This document shows, one piece after another, positions 1 to 8,327 of a stretch of 64,000 nt of DNA. The stretch is from the NCBI RefSeq assembly GCF_026191725.2, contig NZ_CP120863.1, positions 724,001 through 788,000 on the forward strand, given 5' to 3'. The notes below the pieces were generated by a model. The model saw only the letters and a program-made list of their open reading frames with translations, was not told where the DNA came from and searched no databases. This DNA comes from Roseibium porphyridii (GTDB lineage Bacteria; Pseudomonadota; Alphaproteobacteria; Rhizobiales; Stappiaceae). Positions within the stretch are counted from its first letter, which is position 1. Each line of letters begins with the position of its first letter. The translations under genes and the position numbers were made by a program.

Positions 1-36
1 GGAAACTTCGTCAGCAGGCGCGTGACGAGATATCGG

Positions 37-1167
37 TCAGGGCCTGACGCGTTTCTTGAGCTGTCTCACAAGGCGCCGAAGCCGCTGTTCCAATTCCAGG
101 TCCGCCTGACACAGAGCGCAAAGCTGTGCGCTGAATGCCCCTCCTGAATAAAGCAACGTGCAGGTTTCAAGGCGTCCTCTCCAAAGTGGCTCAATCATGG
201 TGTGTCCCGGAATGGCAAGGGAATCCGCGCCTTTGAAGCCATTCAGTTTCAGGTTTTCCCGAAACGCATGTACGGCAATCTGGGCTCCCGGAGAATATCG
301 GGCGAACTCTTCGTCAAAGGCGATTTTCCAGGAAAAAACAGCTCCCCCCTCCACAAAGAGGACCAGTGCGGCCACAAGTGTGTTGCCTGCCCAAAGCTGA
401 TCGATACGAACACCGTCTTCTGCTGAGCGGTTTGCAATTGCCGCGCGCGCGAATGCTGCGGTTTCCGGTGTGCTCAAAAGTGCGGTTCCCGCCCGTCCTT
501 TCCAGCCCTTGGCTTCCAGATGCAGAAAGGATTCAAATCCCTGAACGGCTTCGTGGCCAGACAAACTGGAAAACCGCGTCGTGCCGTGGTCATCAAGTCT
601 GCGCAAGAGGCGGCGCATTTCCTTGCGCCGTTTGCCGCTATAGGCCGATTCAAGCTGTTGGTTCCCGGTTTCGCCGGCTGCGTGAGCTGCTCTGGTCGCA
701 CATGTGGTCGAACGATAACGTTCCGCCATCGCCGATCTCAATCTGTCAGCTGATGCAGAGTGCAGCGGGAGATAGGGGAAAGCGAGCACACTTTTTGAGC
801 CGCCCATGGCGTGCAGAAAGGCGGCAATTGCGCCTTGCGAGGCATCCGGGTGCAAGAGCGGTGTTCCCAGCGGAGAATACTCAGTTGCCCAGGTCGAAGT
901 GACGGGAAAGGCAATGCCAAGTCTGCGGCGACCGACTGGTGCAGCTGCCAGCCAGTGCTGCTTTTGTTTTTCTCTGACGACGACAAGGCGAACCGCCCTG
1001 TTGGCCGTGTGCTCCAGAAACGGTTTTAGGAATTCAGGCCCGAAAAACGGATTGGGATCGATTGAAAGTTTCGCAAGCTGCCGCCAGTTCGCTTCCGGAA
1101 CCGTTGCGCTCAGCGGATCGAACTCAAGGATCTGGTACTGCTGTGCGGCTGTCTGATCACTGATCAA
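37..1167 (-). CDS. GNAT/FemAB-like acyltransferase (Acetyltransf_6 type)
   Basis: A 376-residue soluble protein resembling the FemAB/CelD-like GNAT family found in exopolysaccharide clusters. The middle carries a 'GKRRKEMRRLLRRL' stretch followed by a segment with 'LHLEAKGWKGRAGTAL', which is typical of this family (a basic helix, then the GWKGR-type acetyl-CoA fold region). It lies directly downstream of a flippase on the same strand, so a role in modifying a surface polysaccharide is likely by context. The open frame reaches a TTG at 1206, but I prefer the TTG at 1167: it overlaps the flippase stop by 11 nt and has AAGGA about 8 nt upstream. The substrate is unknown. Confidence 0.7.
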   Translation of the reverse strand: MISDQTAAQQYQILEFDPLSATVPEANWRQLAKLSIDPNPFFGPEFLKPFLEHTANRAVRLVVVREKQKQHWLAAAPVGRRRLGIAFPVTSTWATEYSPLGTPLLHPDASQGAIAAFLHAMGGSKSVLAFPYLPLHSASADRLRSAMAERYRSTTCATRAAHAAGETGNQQLESAYSGKRRKEMRRLLRRLDDHGTTRFSSLSGHEAVQGFESFLHLEAKGWKGRAGTALLSTPETAAFARAAIANRSAEDGVRIDQLWAGNTLVAALVLFVEGGAVFSWKIAFDEEFARYSPGAQIAVHAFRENLKLNGFKGADSLAIPGHTMIEPLWRGRLETCTLLYSGGAFSAQLCALCQADLELEQRLRRLVRQLKKRVRP

Positions 1168-2581
1168 CCTGGCGGTCCTTGGGTGGAAAAAGCAATAGAA
1201 GAACAAATGTCGTGATATTCAGCTTGCGTTTGGCAACCAATGCAAGCGCTGATGCTTCAAAAAGAATTGCGCAACTTGTTGCGATCGCCGCACCGGCGAG
1301 GCCAAGTAGCGGAATGAAGGCAAGGTTTAGAAGAACGTTGAGCAGAAACGTGACCGCATAAATACCGGCGCAGTTCTTCTGATGCCCTGTCATGGTCAAT
1401 AGCGCGTCGGCAGGACCAACAGATGCACGCGCGAGAACGCCGATCATCAAAATGGCGATCAGCTGGTAACCGCTTTCATAACCACTGCCGAAGAGGGCCA
1501 GTAGCAACGGGGCGATGAGCAAAAGCCCTGCACCTGCCAAAAGCGACGGCCAGAACGTCCAGTGTGTGGCTTTGCGAACATAGTCTTCAAGGCCCTTCTG
1601 GTCTTGCCTGTGCATATAGTCGGAGAACCTGTGTGCCGATGCCGCACGAACTGCGAAATAGACAAAATGCACCAGGGCCAACGTGCGTGAGGCCGCGAAA
1701 TATATGGCGACTTCGTCCGGATCCTGGAAAAAACTGACCATAATGACATCGGCACTGGTGATCAGCTGCAGAAATCCATCCACCATCAACATTGGCAATG
1801 AGATCAGGATCCAGTTCTTCAACTCAATCCTGCGCGGACCGATCGGTACCTGGTGCGAAAGCCGGCGGCTGAGCTGCAAATACTGATAGAGCGCGATGAG
1901 CATTGCCGCGCAAATTGCGACGGTTGCCATTGTGAGGGCATCTGCTTTCAGTCCGGCGAATATCGCCACAAAAAGCAATATCAGGATGGTGAGTGGCCGC
2001 CAGATATAGGTCGGCAACATCGACAGGGACGACCAGTCGTAACTTCGCGCAATGCCATCCTGGACCAGTCCGAACGCAAAGAACGGCAGTGCCAGCAAGA
2101 CAACCGCGATGGGTTGAACGTAGTAGGGCTCTATGATCGGGCTGACCAGAAACACTATGCCAATACCCAGAATAGCCGTTGCGGCGCCTATCAAGAAAGC
2201 CGAAACCCGGCTTGCAAAGAGGAAACCGCGCAGTCCATCCAGATCGCTTGCCTGCCGGTATTGTGGCAGGAACCTGTTGGCGGAGGCAGAGAACCCGCCG
2301 CAGGACATGACCCCGAGTATGATGACCAAGGTCCACGCAACAGAATAGATGCCGTAGTCATGCGCACCGAGCGCGCGCGCGAAGACAATCTGCGAAAGAT
2401 ACGCGAGCGCAGCACCACCGATCCGGATGGCAAACGTGGATACCGCCATGCGGCCCGCGGCGTGATTGTCGCTGCCCTTGCCATTCAAGACAGCTCTAAT
2501 CTGTTCACCTCCTTTGCCCAAAACCTGAGGCCAGGAGGCGCTGTGAAGACGCTTTGTCCAGGAGTTGGAAGTGAAACGCAA
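1157..2581 (-). CDS. Polysaccharide flippase (Wzx/MATE-like oligosaccharide translocase)
   Basis: A 474-residue integral membrane protein with about 12-14 hydrophobic helices. After a hydrophilic N-terminus of about 45 residues comes the typical MOP-superfamily opening (ARALGAHDYGIYSVAWT, in which the G-x-x-x-Y/F-G motif marks Wzx-type flippases). The likely role is moving lipid-linked oligosaccharide across the inner membrane. The frame opens with TTG at 2581, preceded by AAAGGA about 7 nt upstream. However, a perfect Shine-Dalgarno sequence lies inside the N-terminal coding region (2505-2515), so the real start may be 28-32 codons later. It is followed by an overlapping acyltransferase gene, probably the same transcript. 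Confidence 0.8.
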   Translation of the reverse strand: MRFTSNSWTKRLHSASWPQVLGKGGEQIRAVLNGKGSDNHAAGRMAVSTFAIRIGGAALAYLSQIVFARALGAHDYGIYSVAWTLVIILGVMSCGGFSASANRFLPQYRQASDLDGLRGFLFASRVSAFLIGAATAILGIGIVFLVSPIIEPYYVQPIAVVLLALPFFAFGLVQDGIARSYDWSSLSMLPTYIWRPLTILILLFVAIFAGLKADALTMATVAICAAMLIALYQYLQLSRRLSHQVPIGPRRIELKNWILISLPMLMVDGFLQLITSADVIMVSFFQDPDEVAIYFAASRTLALVHFVYFAVRAASAHRFSDYMHRQDQKGLEDYVRKATHWTFWPSLLAGAGLLLIAPLLLALFGSGYESGYQLIAILMIGVLARASVGPADALLTMTGHQKNCAGIYAVTFLLNVLLNLAFIPLLGLAGAAIATSCAILFEASALALVAKRKLNITTFVLLLLFPPKDRQVDQ

Positions 2582-2737
2582 CGACGGGTCCTTTGCAGCA
2601 AATATTCCGTATTTGTGACATGAGGGACTTAATTTTCTCTAGCGAACTGGGGAACTGGACGGCTTTGGTTTCACAGATGCGTGATGAAATAGGATTTCGA
2701 GATGGAAAATGGCTCAAAGGAGCATGAAACAATCCAC

Positions 2738-2937
2738 TTGACTTATAAAAGCAGATTGGAACAAATAGAGAACATACTGATGCTGAGTCGTCACTACTCC
2801 TTCAACGGCCCTAATCATTGGCCCGAATGAGAGAAATCTGATTTTGCATTGCGGATGATGAGGGCTGCCTCCCCTTCGATCCGCAGTTTAGTCCGGTCCC
2901 TGCACCCGCCGCCAATCGCAGGGGCCGGACAGTTTTT
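2738..2937 (+). ncRNA. Candidate orphan small-RNA transcription unit
   Basis: TTGACT at 2738-2743, a 17-nt spacer and ACAAAT at 2761-2766 resemble a sigma-70 promoter. About 125 nt later a 13-bp stem (2891-2903 with 2918-2930, one G-U pair, 14-nt loop) is followed by a five-T run, as in a Rho-independent terminator. No start codon with a good ribosome site opens a frame between them. A short RNA of about 160 nt is therefore possible. This is inference from architecture only; no known RNA family was recognised. Confidence 0.35.
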
Positions 2938-3024
2938 AGGCACTATCGAGAACGTGCCTGTTTTCTTCAGTTTCCCTTGCTTTCGATCGGACGTCGCAAA
3001 TCAATCTGGTCAGTCACATGAGTG

Positions 3025-3046
3025 TTATCTACCTATTGATAGATAA
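3025..3046. promoter_or_regulatory. Operator-like inverted repeat upstream of the SDR gene (distal)
   Basis: Perfect 7-bp arms TTATCTA (3025-3031) and TAGATAA (3040-3046) with an 8-nt spacer, sitting just upstream of the -35 element TTGACT (3050-3055). The arm sequence is shared with a second repeat at 3085-3104. This spacing and symmetry suit a TetR- or HxlR-type repressor; no such gene is adjacent. Confidence 0.55.
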
Positions 3047-3049
3047 GTG

Positions 3050-3078
3050 TTGACTTTGCCGGGTCGAGAGTTGATACA
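3050..3078 (+). promoter_or_regulatory. Promoter of the SDR gene
   Basis: TTGACT (3050-3055), a 17-nt spacer and GATACA (3073-3078) form a sigma-70-like promoter. It is flanked on both sides by the two related inverted repeats, an arrangement expected for repression. Confidence 0.5.
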
Positions 3079-3084
3079 TCTCTA

Positions 3085-3104
3085 TACCTACCAACTAGTA
3101 GATA
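3085..3104. promoter_or_regulatory. Operator-like inverted repeat upstream of the SDR gene (proximal)
   Basis: TACCTAC (3085-3091) and GTAGATA (3098-3104) form imperfect 7-bp arms around a 6-nt centre. It matches the TA(T/C)CTA half-site of the repeat at 3025-3046 and lies between the -10 element and the ribosome site AGGAG (3108-3112). Confidence 0.5.
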
Positions 3105-3120
3105 AATAGGAGTTGAAGCA

Positions 3121-3885
3121 GTGGCCCAGATCTTTGCAATCATTCAAGGCGGTTCATCCGGAATGGGATTGGCGACCGCGAAAAGGCTTGCCGCGCGCGG
3201 CGTGACACCAGTTCTGGTCGGGCGGAATGCCGACAAACTTTCGACCGCAAAGGCGGATATCGAGGCGGAGCATTCCGTTGACGTGATGACCTGGCAGGCC
3301 GATGTCACAAATACGGACGACGTGCAGTCGCTGGTCGGTAAAGTCGACGCACTTGAAGGCAACATTCGTTATCTGGTCAACGCGGCAGGTTATTTCAGTC
3401 CGAAACCCTACCTCGATCATACTGCCCAGGACTATGACCTCTACCACGACTACAATAGAGGCACCTTCCTGCTGACCCAGGCCGTCGCCCGCAAAATGAC
3501 CGCGACCGGATCGGGATCAATAGTCAACATCGGGTCCATGTGGGCGCATCAGGCAATCAAGGCAACGCCATCTTCGGCATACTCGATGGCCAAGGCAGGC
3601 CTGCATTCCATGACACAGCACCTGGCTATGGAACTCGGCGAAAAAGGTATTCGCGTAAATGCCGTCGCGCCTGCGGTGGTGGAAACACCTATCTATGGAG
3701 CGTTCATTCCGGAAGACGAGATCTCACAGACACTCAAGGGTTTTGATGCATTCCATCCCGTCGGCCGTATCGGTACGGTTGAGGATGTGGCAGCGACGGT
3801 CGATTTTCTTCTTTCAGATGAAGCAAGCTGGGTGACTGGTGCAATCTGGGACGTGGATGGCGGTGTGATGGCCGGACGGAACTAG
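3121..3885 (+). CDS. Short-chain dehydrogenase/reductase (SDR)
   Basis: A 254-residue classical SDR. The nucleotide-binding glycine motif is GGSSGMG (residues 10-16), NAAG stands at 87-90, the catalytic Ser at 139 and Tyr154-x-x-x-Lys158 in 'AYSMAK'. It is an NAD(P)-dependent oxidoreductase whose substrate cannot be told from sequence. The start is GTG, eight nt after AGGAG. It appears to be a monocistronic gene under tight control: two inverted repeats sharing a TATCTA-type half-site bracket its promoter. In other bacteria such operators often belong to redox- or electrophile-sensing TetR/HxlR repressors; this is inference only. Confidence 0.88.
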   Translation: MAQIFAIIQGGSSGMGLATAKRLAARGVTPVLVGRNADKLSTAKADIEAEHSVDVMTWQADVTNTDDVQSLVGKVDALEGNIRYLVNAAGYFSPKPYLDHTAQDYDLYHDYNRGTFLLTQAVARKMTATGSGSIVNIGSMWAHQAIKATPSSAYSMAKAGLHSMTQHLAMELGEKGIRVNAVAPAVVETPIYGAFIPEDEISQTLKGFDAFHPVGRIGTVEDVAATVDFLLSDEASWVTGAIWDVDGGVMAGRN

Positions 3886-3903
3886 GTTCGTGAATTCATG
3901 GCA

Positions 3904-3933
3904 ACCGCACCGTTGAAGCGTTGATGGTGCGGT
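3904..3933. terminator. Hairpin between convergent SDR and ychJ-like genes
   Basis: ACCGCACC (3904-3911) pairs with GGTGCGGT (3926-3933), loop of 14 nt. There is no strong T-run, so it may act as a weak bidirectional terminator. Confidence 0.4.
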
Positions 3934-3938
3934 CGCAT

Positions 3939-4331
3939 TCAGATTGCCTCGACGTAGTACCAGCGTCCCGCCTTCTTGCGGAACCGGCTTAGTTCCCGAT
4001 GAGTGTTCAACTTGCCAGCAGCGAGGTAACTGGCTTCGAAAAGAACTGTGCCGTCCCGGTCTGTCTTGAGACCCTTTTCGGTCTTCAGAACGTTCAAACC
4101 CGTCCAATGGTTCTCCGCCGCCCATCGCGCTGTGCCAACTTCATCGAATTCTGCCTGATACTTGGGCCAGTATGTCGTTTTCAGGTAGGCAATCTTGCCT
4201 TTCACATAGGCCGAGTAGCGTGAACGCATTAGCGCCTCAGCTGTCTCGGGCAGTGCATTTCCGTCAACAAAAGGACCGCAACATGCATCATAACTGCAGT
4301 TGCTGCCGCACGGACAGACATCATTGCTCAT
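3939..4331 (-). CDS. YchJ/UPF0225 family SEC-C motif protein
   Basis: A 130-residue protein starting MSNDVCPCGS. The N-terminal SEC-C zinc-binding motif (C-x-C then CC at 'CPCGSNCSYDACCGP') is followed by the family hallmark 'ALMRSRYSAYVKG' and the NTF2-like middle domain 'YWPKYQAEF'. The family is widespread, and its biochemical role is not established. The frame extends six codons upstream to a GTG, but GGAG stands six nt ahead of the ATG at 4331, so I chose that start. It is divergent from the endonuclease/exonuclease/phosphatase gene. Confidence 0.85.
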   Translation of the reverse strand: MSNDVCPCGSNCSYDACCGPFVDGNALPETAEALMRSRYSAYVKGKIAYLKTTYWPKYQAEFDEVGTARWAAENHWTGLNVLKTEKGLKTDRDGTVLFEASYLAAGKLNTHRELSRFRKKAGRWYYVEAI

Positions 4332-4387
4332 GAAGGTCTCCGAATTCACCAGTCGGGGCTCTCTACCACTGGCTGCCGTGCATCGCT

Positions 4388-5398
4388 ATGGTTTCTGACG
4401 ACAGACCTGGAAACCCGGACGCGTTCATGAGACTTGCGACATTCAATCTGGAATCATTTGGATCGGACAAATTTGATCCAGAGGCACTGGCACCGCGGTT
4501 GAGAGCGCTAAAGCCGAAAATACTTGAGCTAGACGCTGACATTCTCTGCTTACAGGAGGTGAATGCGCAAAAAGTGAAAGGCAACAAGAAACGACAATTT
4601 CTGGCTCTGGATCAGCTTTTGCAAGGAACACCGTATGAGGCTTTCCACCGGGCAACGAGTGATCGTCCGTCCGGGAAAGGTCCGGGAGACAGGCACAATC
4701 TGGTGATCCTTTCCAGATATCCTGTTCGAGGGTATTCAAGTCTCTATCAATTGCATGCTCACCCGGCCCTCTGGCAACCCAAAACTGCCGAGCCGCCCTA
4801 CGAAAGCCCGCAAACGGTGCTTTTCGAGCGGCCTGTTCTCCAGGCGGAAATTGACGTCGGGGCGTCGACACCTCTTCATCTTTTCGCCGTCCATTTGCGT
4901 GCACCGATCGCCGCTATGATCCGCGGTGCTAAGAGAGCTGACCGATCATGGAAAAACATTGCTGCCTGGGCTGAAGGATATCAGTTGTCGGTTTTCAAGC
5001 AGACTGCGCAGGCACTCGAACTACGCCTCGCAGTGGAGGAGCTGCTTGATGACAATGAAGAAGCCCGGATCGTGCTTGCGGGAGACTTCAACGCGACCGG
5101 GGAAACCGGCACTTTGAGGTTGCTTCGCGCCGACCCTGATGACACCGGCTCACCCGATCTGGAAAAAAGGCGATTGTTCCAACTCGACCGCGCCCTACCT
5201 CCCGAACGCCGTCAAACGGTCATTCACAGAGGGCGTGGACAAGCGCTTGACCACATTCTGGCGAGTGCGGCCATGACCGACTGTACAGTCGATTTCAAGG
5301 TGTTCAACTACGATCTGCTCGACGAGGTTTTCGATGCAGATGGCAGTGATTATGCAGGGTCTTATCACGCTGCCATGCTGGCGGAATTTGCGCTCTGA
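4388..5398 (+). CDS. Endonuclease/exonuclease/phosphatase family protein
   Basis: A 336-residue protein with the EEP fold motifs in order: 'RLATFNLESF' (Asn ligand), 'LDADILCLQEV' (catalytic Glu for metal), 'HLFAVHLRAP', 'VLAGDFNATGET' (GDFN motif) and a C-terminal 'YAGSYHAAMLAEF' where SDH would be expected, giving a retained His. It should be a metal-dependent phosphodiesterase or phosphatase acting on nucleic acid, sugar-phosphate or phospholipid. There is no signal peptide. The first ATG (4388) has no clear ribosome site; the ATG at 4427, directly before the first motif, is a reasonable alternative. Confidence 0.8.
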   Translation: MVSDDRPGNPDAFMRLATFNLESFGSDKFDPEALAPRLRALKPKILELDADILCLQEVNAQKVKGNKKRQFLALDQLLQGTPYEAFHRATSDRPSGKGPGDRHNLVILSRYPVRGYSSLYQLHAHPALWQPKTAEPPYESPQTVLFERPVLQAEIDVGASTPLHLFAVHLRAPIAAMIRGAKRADRSWKNIAAWAEGYQLSVFKQTAQALELRLAVEELLDDNEEARIVLAGDFNATGETGTLRLLRADPDDTGSPDLEKRRLFQLDRALPPERRQTVIHRGRGQALDHILASAAMTDCTVDFKVFNYDLLDEVFDADGSDYAGSYHAAMLAEFAL

Positions 5399-5404
5399 GA
5401 CAGC

Positions 5405-5770
5405 TTATGGCTGCAGTGAACTGATGTAGCGGGCAAGGTCGGCGATTTCCCGTGTCTGCAACGACATGTTGGGCATTTTTGGGTGCGGATCGGCAAGAAA
5501 TGTCGCGAGGGTTTCTTCGGTCCAACCCGGATCTCCGGCCATGTCGTAGAAGCTGGGAAGAGATACGCTGGAGGCGGTTTTCTGGTCTTCTGCGACGAGA
5601 TGACAAGAGGAACACCACTGCAGCGCAAGAGTCTTTCCAACAGAAGCGTCTGCTGCCTGCACAGTTGCTGTAGAAACCGATAGTCCCAGAACAGCTGCCG
5701 CGAGGACGGGCAGAGCAAGACACGCCGTGCGATATGCGGTTGCCTGGTTGCGAACTGAATTGCCGGTCAT
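5405..5770 (-). CDS. Exported small cytochrome c
   Basis: A 121-residue protein with a Sec signal peptide (hydrophobic residues about 14-39 ending VQAA), one haem-binding CSSCH motif (Cys53, Cys56, His57) and a distal Met candidate in 'KMPNM' (Met99 or Met102). It is a single-haem class I cytochrome c, periplasmic. It ends seven bases from the convergent EEP gene. The partner oxidase or reductase is not in the neighbourhood. Confidence 0.85.
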   Translation of the reverse strand: MTGNSVRNQATAYRTACLALPVLAAAVLGLSVSTATVQAADASVGKTLALQWCSSCHLVAEDQKTASSVSLPSFYDMAGDPGWTEETLATFLADPHPKMPNMSLQTREIADLARYISSLQP

Positions 5771-5852
5771 GCACCCTCCTTGTTTTCGCCAGTGTTCATC
5801 TAAGGCGTCAACTGACGGATTGAGGATGGCCGCTAATCAACATAAACGCCTT

Positions 5853-5886
5853 GCGGTGGATCAATCCCTCAACCACCGCGCGTTTT
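5853..5886 (+). terminator. Hairpin with T-run upstream of ggt
   Basis: GCGGTGG (5853-5859) pairs with CCACCGC (5873-5879) and is followed by GCG and a five-T run. On the plus strand this looks like a Rho-independent terminator ending 64 nt before the gamma-glutamyltransferase start. No gene ends just before it on this strand, so it could be leader attenuation or chance. Confidence 0.3.
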
Positions 5887-5949
5887 TGAATTGCTACTCG
5901 CGTTGTCCTCAGCCACAGTGGGTCCTGGTTCATTTTTTCGGAGGCGGCC

Positions 5950-7695
5950 ATGCGTGTGTGTTTCAAGTCATTTCTGTCGGTGTTCGGCGTTGCGTCGGCA
6001 CTCATCGCCTTGCCAGTGCAGCACGTTGCGGCACAGGAGACGCCGATCTATTCACTCACCGACCGCTTCCATTCCGTCACGGCGCAAAACGGGATGGTTG
6101 CCAGTCAGGAAGCCGTCGCGACGCAAGTCGGCGTTGATATCCTGAAGCAAGGCGGAAATGCCGTCGATGCGGCAATTGCAACGGGTTTTGCCCTTGCGGT
6201 GACGTTGCCGCGCGCGGGGAATCTGGGCGGCGGAGGTTTCATGATGATCCACATGTCCGCCAGCGATGAAACCAAAGCATTGGACTATCGGGAAAAGGCA
6301 CCGGCTGCCGCGTTCAAGGACATGTTTCTTGGCGATGACGGCGAGCCGGACAAGGACAAGTCGAGGTATTCCGGTCTTGCAGTTGGAGTGCCCGGGACGG
6401 TTGCCGGATTTGCCGAAGCCTTTGACAAACATGGCAGCGGCAACCTCAGCTGGGCTGATCTTGTGGCACCAGCCATCAAGCTTGCAGACGAAGGCATCAC
6501 GGTAACTCCAAGCCTTTCGGGCGCTCTCGCGGCAAGGATTGAGCGTTTGACGAAGGACCCTGCAACGGCTGAGATTTTCTACAAGGCCGGTGGTGTGCCT
6601 TATTTGCCGGGTGAAACTCTGGTCCAGAGCGATTTGGCCAACACCTTGCGGATGATCGCCGACAAGGGAGCTGAAGGGTTTTACAAAGGTGAAACCGCCG
6701 AACGGATTGCGGCAAAGGTTCAACAGGCGGGCGGCGGCATGACCGTTGATGATCTTGCCGGTTACGAACCGGTTTGGCGCGACGCGGTCACCGGCACCTA
6801 TCGGGGATACGAGATTGCGTCCATGCCGCCACCATCGTCTGGCGGTGTTCATATTGTCGAGATCCTCAATATGCTCGAAGCCTTCCCTATCGCGGAGTTC
6901 GGTCCGAATTCGGCCGATACGATCCACGTCATGGCAGAAGCCATGCGGCGGGCTTATGCTGACCGGTCGAAGTATCTGGGCGATCCCGACTATGTGGATG
7001 TTCCGGTCAAAGGACTGACGTCACCTGCTTATGCGGCCGAACTTGTCAAAACAATCGATCTGGAAGTGGCGACACCCTCTGAGCAGATCAAGCCTGCGGA
7101 TCCGCTTCCTTACGAGAGCAACGAAACCACGCATTTTTCAGTTGTCGACAAGGACGGTAACGCGGTTTCCAACACCTATACGCTCAACTTTTCCTACGGC
7201 GTGGGGATGACGGCCGATGGGACAGGTGTGCTGCTTAACAACGAGCTCGATGATTTTTCGGCAAAGCCGGGCGTTCCAAACGCCTATGGATTGATTGGTG
7301 GCACCGCCAACGCTGTTGAAGGCGGCAAGCGCCCCTTGTCGTCAATGAGCCCGACACTGGTGTTCAAGGATGGGACGTTTTTTCTGGCGACGGGCTCACC
7401 CGGAGGGAGCCGCATCATCACGACCACTCTTCAGATCATCATGAACATCGTCGATCACAAGATGAGCATTGCTGAAGCAACTGCCGCCCCTCGTGTTCAC
7501 AATCAATGGCTGCCGGATGAGATCAGGATCGAGGAAGGCCTGTCGCCGGACACGATCAAGCTGCTTGAAGCCAAGGGGCACAAAGTGGAGGTCAAGAATG
7601 CGATGGGCTCGACCCAGTCGATCATGAAGGTGGGCGATGTTCTTGCCGGAGCATCCGATCCGAGACGCCCCGGTGCCTTGACGGCCGGCTATTGA
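5950..7695 (+). CDS. ggt: Gamma-glutamyltransferase (glutathione hydrolase)
   Basis: A 581-residue exported N-terminal nucleophile hydrolase that removes the gamma-glutamyl group of glutathione and related peptides in the periplasm. It has a signal peptide (residues 1-27, ending HVAAQ), the early 'GMVASQEAVATQVG' and 'GGNAVDAAIATG' segments, and the self-cleavage site E-T-T-H-F-S. The nucleophile is Thr393, followed by 'VVDKDGNAVSNT'. Downstream 'RPLSSMSPTLVF' and 'GSPGGSRI' form the oxyanion region. GGAGGC stands 4 nt before the ATG. Length is normal for the family. It ends in a 7-bp overlap with a convergent membrane-protein gene. Confidence 0.95.
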   Translation: MRVCFKSFLSVFGVASALIALPVQHVAAQETPIYSLTDRFHSVTAQNGMVASQEAVATQVGVDILKQGGNAVDAAIATGFALAVTLPRAGNLGGGGFMMIHMSASDETKALDYREKAPAAAFKDMFLGDDGEPDKDKSRYSGLAVGVPGTVAGFAEAFDKHGSGNLSWADLVAPAIKLADEGITVTPSLSGALAARIERLTKDPATAEIFYKAGGVPYLPGETLVQSDLANTLRMIADKGAEGFYKGETAERIAAKVQQAGGGMTVDDLAGYEPVWRDAVTGTYRGYEIASMPPPSSGGVHIVEILNMLEAFPIAEFGPNSADTIHVMAEAMRRAYADRSKYLGDPDYVDVPVKGLTSPAYAAELVKTIDLEVATPSEQIKPADPLPYESNETTHFSVVDKDGNAVSNTYTLNFSYGVGMTADGTGVLLNNELDDFSAKPGVPNAYGLIGGTANAVEGGKRPLSSMSPTLVFKDGTFFLATGSPGGSRIITTTLQIIMNIVDHKMSIAEATAAPRVHNQWLPDEIRIEEGLSPDTIKLLEAKGHKVEVKNAMGSTQSIMKVGDVLAGASDPRRPGALTAGY

Positions 7696-8198
7696 GCCTT
7701 TGGCGGGAAGTGACGGTTGATCGCGCTCTTGCTGTCGAGGTCGCGAAGATGCTGGAAGAAACTTTCCGCCGACACGGCCAGGAACGACATCAAGAGAACA
7801 CCGATATAGGTTGAGTGCTCGAGCAGTTCTGCCCGGTCACCTACCACAACGTCGAAGATGGTGAAGCCAAGGAACACTACGATTGAGACCGTGATGGCAA
7901 GGTCCGTGCGATAGGCCACGCCGGGTTTTCCCTGAACCAGTCTGACACCGGCCACCACAAAAAACGCGGCAGCAGCAAATTCGACCACGCCGGCAAAGAT
8001 CAGTGTCGCCTGGATGAACGCGGGGTCGAGCGAAAGCCTGTCAAAATACATGGTGAACTTTTCAACCCGATGATTTCCCCACCAGCGCAGCAAGCCGATG
8101 TCCTGACGGGCGAAGAACTTGTCGAGCCCGTTCAGCAGCCAAAAACTGAACCAGAATATGATTACAACGGCGGTTATGGGCTGACGGAGCGCGTGCAT
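7689..8198 (-). CDS. Four-helix integral membrane protein of unknown function
   Basis: A 169-residue protein with four hydrophobic segments (about residues 7-25, 63-85, 100-118 and 128-146). The architecture recalls DoxX/DUF-type small membrane proteins, but no diagnostic motif was recognised. 'LNGLDKFFARQDIGLLRWWGNHR' near the N-terminus is an amphipathic stretch between helices 1 and 2. It converges on ggt with a 7-bp overlap and stands alone. Confidence 0.65.
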   Translation of the reverse strand: MHALRQPITAVVIIFWFSFWLLNGLDKFFARQDIGLLRWWGNHRVEKFTMYFDRLSLDPAFIQATLIFAGVVEFAAAAFFVVAGVRLVQGKPGVAYRTDLAITVSIVVFLGFTIFDVVVGDRAELLEHSTYIGVLLMSFLAVSAESFFQHLRDLDSKSAINRHFPPKAQ

Positions 8199-8327
8199 GT
8201 CGGTAACCTGATCATCTCGATTTGAAGATGCAGATTGATTAGCGTCAGGTCCTTGCCATTCAGTTACATTCGGTAGGCGGGAAGCGTGTCACGTTCGAAG
8301 CTGGTTAATTAAAGGTGAAGCGCGACT

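Larger units (their letters stand above)
2582..3120. other. 539-bp intergenic region with regulatory elements
   Basis: No credible protein gene is seen here. It separates the leftward flippase operon from the rightward short-chain dehydrogenase. It holds a promoter-like pair (2738-2766), a stem-loop with a following T-run (2891-2937), and two operator-like inverted repeats around a -35/-10 pair just ahead of the dehydrogenase. Each is listed separately. Confidence 0.6.
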
